DNA of 9,014 nt from an uncultured Prevotella sp. (GTDB lineage: Bacteria; Bacteroidota; Bacteroidia; Bacteroidales; Bacteroidaceae): the NCBI GenBank assembly GCA_900768785.1, contig CAAGEG010000083.1, positions 1 to 9,014 on the forward strand, given 5' to 3'. The stretch's first letter is position 1, and every line of letters begins with the position of its first letter. Position numbers and translations under genes: made by a program. Shown piece by piece: positions 5,746-9,014 of this stretch. The notes beneath the pieces were generated by a model that saw nothing but the letters and a program-made list of their open reading frames with translations, did not search any database and had not been told where the DNA came from.

Positions 5746-7026
5746 TTAGGAGAATCTTTTTGGAAATCTAAATATTATTGAAGCTAAGGTAACAATACCT
5801 ATAAGCATTGGATAATAAAGATATGGTACTATGCTTATTGGGTTTATGGACGCCAGCCCGGCAGCCATAAGAATTTGGGCACCATAAGGGATGAGACCTT
5901 GTACGCAGCAAGACATGGTATCTAATATACTAGCGCACTTGCGATTGTCTACTCCGTAGCGATCACCAATCTTTTTGGAAAGAGAGCCTACTGTAAGTAT
6001 CGCAACTGTATTATTGGCTGTGCATAGGTCAACAAGTGCTACAAGTCCGGCAATACAAAGTTCTGCTCCTCGTTTACTATTCACATGTTTGGTCATTCGG
6101 TTTATTATGAAGTCTATTCCTCCTTGTCGCTTTATCACTTCCAACATGCCCCCTGCCATCATGGTAATGATTATTAGGTTACCCATGTTGTTTATGCCGT
6201 CTCCCATTGCCGCAAACCACCCAAAGATATCAAATGATTGGCATGCAATTCCGATAATTCCGGTTGTGATAATACCTAAGGTAAGTACAGCCAATACGTT
6301 CATGCCTGCAATGGCGGTAATAAGTACTATCATGTAGGGTGCTACTTTTATAATGTTAATATCTTCTATGTGCTCCGGTGCCAATGCTTCATTGCCTATT
6401 AAAGTATAGATAATGAGTACTAATATTGCAGATGGAAATGCAAGAAACGCATTGACACGAAATTTGTCATTAAGACGGCAACCCTGTGTTGAGGTTGATA
6501 TGATGGTCGTATCTGATATAAATGACAAGTTGTCTCCAAAAAATGAACCTCCTACAATGACTGCTGTAAGCATTGGAATAGACATTCCTGTCTCATTTGC
6601 CACACCTGCGGCAATTGGAGCGAGGGCTACTATTGTTCCTACACTTGTACCTATTGATAATGAAATAAAACATGAGGCGACAAACAATCCTGCTGTAAGT
6701 AATTCCGAAGGCAACAAATAGAGTGTAAGGTTAACTGTTTCATCAATGCTACCCATACACTTTGCGCTTCCGGCAAATGCTCCAGCAAGTACAAAGATCC
6801 ATAACATAAGCATCATATTGTTTGTTCCGGCTCCTTTGCAATAGACTTCTATTCGCTCTTTTAGAGAAACTCCTCCAAATATTATTACCGAATAAATTGA
6901 TGATAGCATAAATGCTACGGTAATTGGAACTTTATAGAAATCTCCTGCCACAATAGAGGTGACGAGATATAGGGCTACAAAAACCAATAAGGGACTTAAA
7001 GCACGTAAACCTTGTTTTGTTGTCAT
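5746..7026 (-). CDS. NhaC-family Na+/H+ antiporter-type transporter
   Basis: This 426-residue integral membrane protein has about ten or more hydrophobic segments. It carries motifs of the NhaC antiporter family (Pfam Na_H_antiporter): SIGTSVGTIVALAPIA (124-139), the central GDNLSFISDTT stretch (164-174) followed by QGC (181-183), TANNTVAILTVG (336-347) and DTMSCCVQGLIPYGAQ (379-394). NhaC proteins exchange sodium for protons across the inner membrane, but relatives carry other ions or organic substrates, so the substrate is inferred. The frame stays open to an ATG at 7122, but the added 32 residues (Lys/Asn/Tyr-rich) are translated from the promoter region, and an exact -7 element lies within them at 7047-7054. 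The start at 7026 gives MTTKQGLRALSPLLVF, which resembles the family N-terminus. It is monocistronic and divergent from the pseudouridine synthase gene. No convincing terminator is visible in the 134 bases after it. Confidence 0.9.
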   Translation of the reverse strand: MTTKQGLRALSPLLVFVALYLVTSIVAGDFYKVPITVAFMLSSIYSVIIFGGVSLKERIEVYCKGAGTNNMMLMLWIFVLAGAFAGSAKCMGSIDETVNLTLYLLPSELLTAGLFVASCFISLSIGTSVGTIVALAPIAAGVANETGMSIPMLTAVIVGGSFFGDNLSFISDTTIISTSTQGCRLNDKFRVNAFLAFPSAILVLIIYTLIGNEALAPEHIEDINIIKVAPYMIVLITAIAGMNVLAVLTLGIITTGIIGIACQSFDIFGWFAAMGDGINNMGNLIIITMMAGGMLEVIKRQGGIDFIINRMTKHVNSKRGAELCIAGLVALVDLCTANNTVAILTVGSLSKKIGDRYGVDNRKCASILDTMSCCVQGLIPYGAQILMAAGLASINPISIVPYLYYPMLIGIVTLASIIFRFPKRFS

Positions 7027-7038
7027 ATCAAATCTTTT

Positions 7039-7054
7039 TACCTTTGCAAAGGTA
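7039..7054. promoter_or_regulatory. 16-bp perfect palindrome made of two back-to-back -7 elements
   Basis: TACCTTTGCAAAGGTA is its own reverse complement. Each half is an exact TAnnTTTG. The minus-strand half (7047-7054) is well placed to drive the antiporter gene, with a start near 7040 and a leader of about 14 bases. The plus-strand half (7039-7046) could serve the pseudouridine synthase gene with a leader near 78 bases. The symmetry would also suit a homodimeric repressor acting on both genes. Confidence 0.55.
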
Positions 7055-7094
7055 TAATATTTATTCGTATTTTTATTTTTACGTTCATATTTAT

Positions 7095-7102
7095 TATCTT
7101 TG
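7095..7102 (+). promoter_or_regulatory. Putative -7 promoter element for the RluA-type gene
   Basis: TATCTTTG is an exact TAnnTTTG match. A start site near 7108 gives a leader of about 22 bases to the ATG at 7130, similar to the spacing at other genes here. A canonical -33 TTTG is not seen. This is the better of two plus-strand candidates; the other is the right-facing half of the palindrome at 7039-7046. Confidence 0.5.
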
Positions 7103-7129
7103 TGACTGATTTTTATATACATACAGACA

Positions 7130-8752
7130 ATGCCTTGTTTTCATGTTTTGAATATTGATAAATCTGTAATCACGCTGCCGGAGAAGTTTAACAATCCTTT
7201 TGGATATGTGCCTCATAGGTTGTCTATTATATCAAGAGACGAAGTTTTTGAGTATATAAAGATACATAAAGACATAGAACACAATGCACGAAGAGGCAAG
7301 ATGTTTGGTGTGTTGGTTGTAAATACAGCTGATGGTAGACTTGGATATCTTGCTGCGTTTTCGGGTCTGCTGGATGGCTGTCGAGAGAACGATTTTTTTG
7401 TACCTCCCATAGTTGATATTGAAGCCCCCGAAGGTTATTTTAAAACACACGAAAAGAAGATTACAGATATAAACAATACTATTAAGACTATTTTAAATAG
7501 CAAAGAATATTTGTCGGCTCATAAGAAAGTTGAAGATTGTCGCGCTGAATGTGATGCTGAATTGTCTAAATGGCGTAGACTGATGCAAAAAGCAAAAGAG
7601 AGAAGAGATGAAAGGAGGAAGACGGCAGATTTTATATCCGATGAAGAAGAAACAACGCTGATACGTGAGAGTCAATTTATGAAAGCGGAAATGGTGCGTC
7701 TAAAGAAGCGTCTTGCAATTAAATTGCAGGGGGAGATGATAGATTATAAAAGGCTTGAAGGAGAGATAACTGAATTGAAATCTAAAAGGCATAATTTGTC
7801 GGATAATTTGCAAGCATGGCTTTTTGACCAATATGAGATGCTTGATGCTAATGGTGTAAAAATGAATTTAAGAGAAATATTCTCTAAAACTTCTTCGGGT
7901 ACTCCTCCTTCGGGTGCGGGAGACTGTTGTGCGCCTAAGTTGCTTCAATATGCATACCAGCAAGGGATGAAACCTTTATGTATGGCAGAGTTCTGGTATG
8001 GTGACTCTCCACGTAGCGAAGTTCGTCATCATGGTCACTATTACCCGGCTTGTAGGGGTAAATGTCTGCCTATACTTAGACATATGATGCGTGGTCTTGA
8101 TGTGGAAACACCGAATATTAACTCTTTTGTGACACAGCCTTTGGAGATTATCTATGAAGATAAGTGGTTGTGTGTGGTGAACAAACCGTCGGGAATGATG
8201 TCGGTACCGGGAAAGGAAAAGGGAGATAGCGTCTGCTCACTAATGTCTGCACGCCATAATGGTAAAGTTTTTATGCCTCATCGTCTTGATATGGACACTT
8301 CTGGCGTGCTCGTTTTGGCATACAATCATGATACTTATGTTGATTTGCAACGACAGTTTGCATCTCACAGTATAAAGAAACGTTATGTAGCATTGCTTGA
8401 TGGTGACAGACGAATAGCAGACAGTGGACAAATATCATTGCCGTTGTATTCCGATCCTTTTGACAGACCATATCAGAAAGTGGATATTTTCAAAGGCAAA
8501 AAGGCGGAAACTGAATATGCCGTTATAGGAGTGGGAAAAGGAATTACACGGGTAGAGTTGTTCCCCACCACAGGTCGCACTCATCAACTTAGGGTTCATT
8601 GTGCTCATCCGTTAGGACTTGGCATGCCTATACGTGGCGATAGACTGTATGGATATGGTGGTGATAGGTTGCATCTCCATGCTGAGAGCATTACTTTTAA
8701 GCATCCGGAAACGGGCAAAACCATTACCTTTCATGCAAAAGAGGTATTTTAG
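7130..8752 (+). CDS. RluA-type RNA pseudouridine synthase with long N-terminal extension
   Basis: The protein isomerises uridine to pseudouridine in RNA. The C-terminal part (about 335-540) closely resembles E. coli RluA, which acts on 23S rRNA U746 and tRNA U32. It has EDKWLCVVNKPSGMMSVPG, the catalytic HRLDMDTSG (384-392, Asp387), PLYSDPFDRPYQKV, and GRTHQLRVH (482-490). Which RNA is modified here is inference. E. coli RluA has about 220 residues; this one has 540, because of a 330-residue N-terminal region. That region has a start-proximal globular part (about 1-110, including GKMFGVLVVNTADGRLGYLAAFSG), a charged, probably coiled-coil stretch (about 115-225), and a Cys/His-rich block with GAGDCCAPKLL (C266, C267), H300, H301, H303 and YPACRGKC (C308, C312) that could bind a metal. 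I recall similar extended RluA proteins in Bacteroidota and some gammaproteobacteria. The ATG at 7130 suits the promoter. It is a single gene, divergent from the antiporter. Confidence 0.93.
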   Translation: MPCFHVLNIDKSVITLPEKFNNPFGYVPHRLSIISRDEVFEYIKIHKDIEHNARRGKMFGVLVVNTADGRLGYLAAFSGLLDGCRENDFFVPPIVDIEAPEGYFKTHEKKITDINNTIKTILNSKEYLSAHKKVEDCRAECDAELSKWRRLMQKAKERRDERRKTADFISDEEETTLIRESQFMKAEMVRLKKRLAIKLQGEMIDYKRLEGEITELKSKRHNLSDNLQAWLFDQYEMLDANGVKMNLREIFSKTSSGTPPSGAGDCCAPKLLQYAYQQGMKPLCMAEFWYGDSPRSEVRHHGHYYPACRGKCLPILRHMMRGLDVETPNINSFVTQPLEIIYEDKWLCVVNKPSGMMSVPGKEKGDSVCSLMSARHNGKVFMPHRLDMDTSGVLVLAYNHDTYVDLQRQFASHSIKKRYVALLDGDRRIADSGQISLPLYSDPFDRPYQKVDIFKGKKAETEYAVIGVGKGITRVELFPTTGRTHQLRVHCAHPLGLGMPIRGDRLYGYGGDRLHLHAESITFKHPETGKTITFHAKEVF

Positions 8753-8765
8753 GCTCTTTCTTTTT
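8738..8765 (+). terminator. Weak candidate terminator overlapping the end of the RluA-type gene
   Basis: AAAGAG (8738-8743) pairs with CTCTTT (8754-8759) around a 10-base loop, followed by C and TTTTT (8761-8765). The stem is only 6 bp and starts inside the coding region, so the call is weak, but the U-rich tail is in the correct place for the plus-strand gene ending at 8752. Confidence 0.3.
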
Positions 8766-8841
8766 CGATAAAGTCGTAATAAGTTTAGTTCAATGGCGGA
8801 CTAATATTTTGATGTATTTAAGCACGCTGTTTTGTAATTAG

Positions 8842-8951
8842 GAAACATGTTGTCTATTGGTTGTAAACATAGTGTTTATGAGTCGTAAGTATGGTGTTTT
8901 GGTATGCTAACTATGGTGTTTATGATGTCTAAACTATATAGTGACTTTGAC
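8842..8951. repeat. Degenerate tandem repeat with 22-bp period, about five units
   Basis: Units begin at 8842, 8864, 8886, 8908 and, more weakly, 8930. The shared core is CATGTTGTCT at 8846, CATAGTGTTT at 8868, TATGGTGTTT at 8890 and again at 8912, so the first four cores are spaced exactly 22 bases apart. A fifth, TATAGTGACT, comes at 8937 after 25 bases. Adjacent units match at about 15 of 22 positions. The second unit also contains a perfect inverted repeat, TAAACATAGTGTTTA (8864-8878). A 22-base period is not a multiple of three and each strand has frequent stops, so coding is unlikely. Two helical turns per unit would put the cores on one face of the DNA. The function is unknown. Confidence 0.75.
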
Positions 8952-8997
8952 TGATTTTACTTCACAGATTATTTGTTAGTTTACTGTTTTACTTCAC
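8950..8997. repeat. Short direct repeat, ACTG(A)TTTTACTTCAC twice
   Basis: TTTTACTTCAC occurs at 8955-8965 and 8987-8997, 32 bases apart. Both copies are preceded by ACTG, the first with one extra A. The repeat follows directly after the 22-bp array and may continue beyond the window edge. No gene is visible from 8753 to the end of the window. Confidence 0.7.
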
Positions 8998-9014
8998 TTA
9001 CTCTGCAATGTCTT

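Noticed and set aside
7027..7122. 32-residue N-terminal extension of the antiporter from an upstream in-frame ATG
   Set aside because: The extra residues are Lys/Asn/Tyr-rich and do not resemble the family N-terminus. The stretch contains an exact -7 promoter element and the shared palindrome, so it should be largely untranscribed for this gene.
8842..8951. CRISPR array
   Set aside because: The period is only 22 bases with no separate repeat and unique-spacer structure, units are degenerate, and no cas genes are present.

Overview
The window looks like ordinary chromosomal DNA from a member of the Bacteroidota, most likely order Bacteroidales and probably a Prevotella relative. The evidence is the low GC content, repeated matches to the Bacteroidota -7 promoter element TAnnTTTG ahead of most genes, the lack of clear Shine-Dalgarno sequences, the long-form IspG with its large insertion, a Bacteroidales-type lipocalin-like lipoprotein, and the gene order rpoN - PAP2 - purE - ispG. 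Placement below order level is inference.

Layout. Positions 1-230 are an intergenic control region. It holds a probable promoter firing leftwards out of the window, a 16-bp direct repeat (period 19) and a promoter firing rightwards into a small lipoprotein gene (231-581). That gene converges on a four-gene leftward operon (5174 to 633) encoding sigma-54 (rpoN), a PAP2-type membrane phosphatase homologue, PurE and IspG, joined by a 4-base overlap and gaps of 30 and 25 bases. A 14-bp perfect hairpin (590-626) lies between the converging ends. Divergent from rpoN, across a 260-base AT-rich spacer, is a 58-residue basic single-pass membrane protein (5435-5611). This converges on an NhaC-family antiporter gene (minus strand, 5746-7026). 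Divergent from the antiporter is a 540-residue RluA-type pseudouridine synthase (7130-8752). The last 260 bases contain no gene but hold a degenerate 22-bp-period tandem repeat and a second, short direct repeat.

How the genes fit together. The operon mixes a global transcription factor (RpoN) with de novo purine synthesis (PurE), isoprenoid precursor synthesis by the MEP pathway (IspG) and a membrane phosphatase that could act on a lipid or isoprenyl phosphate. The antiporter and the pseudouridine synthase share a compact divergent control region centred on a 16-bp perfect palindrome that consists of two back-to-back -7 elements. I see no phage, transposon, CRISPR or defence genes. The less explained parts are the N-terminal Cys/His module of the RluA-type protein, the tandem repeat at the right edge, the direct repeat ahead of the lipoprotein gene, and the small membrane protein.
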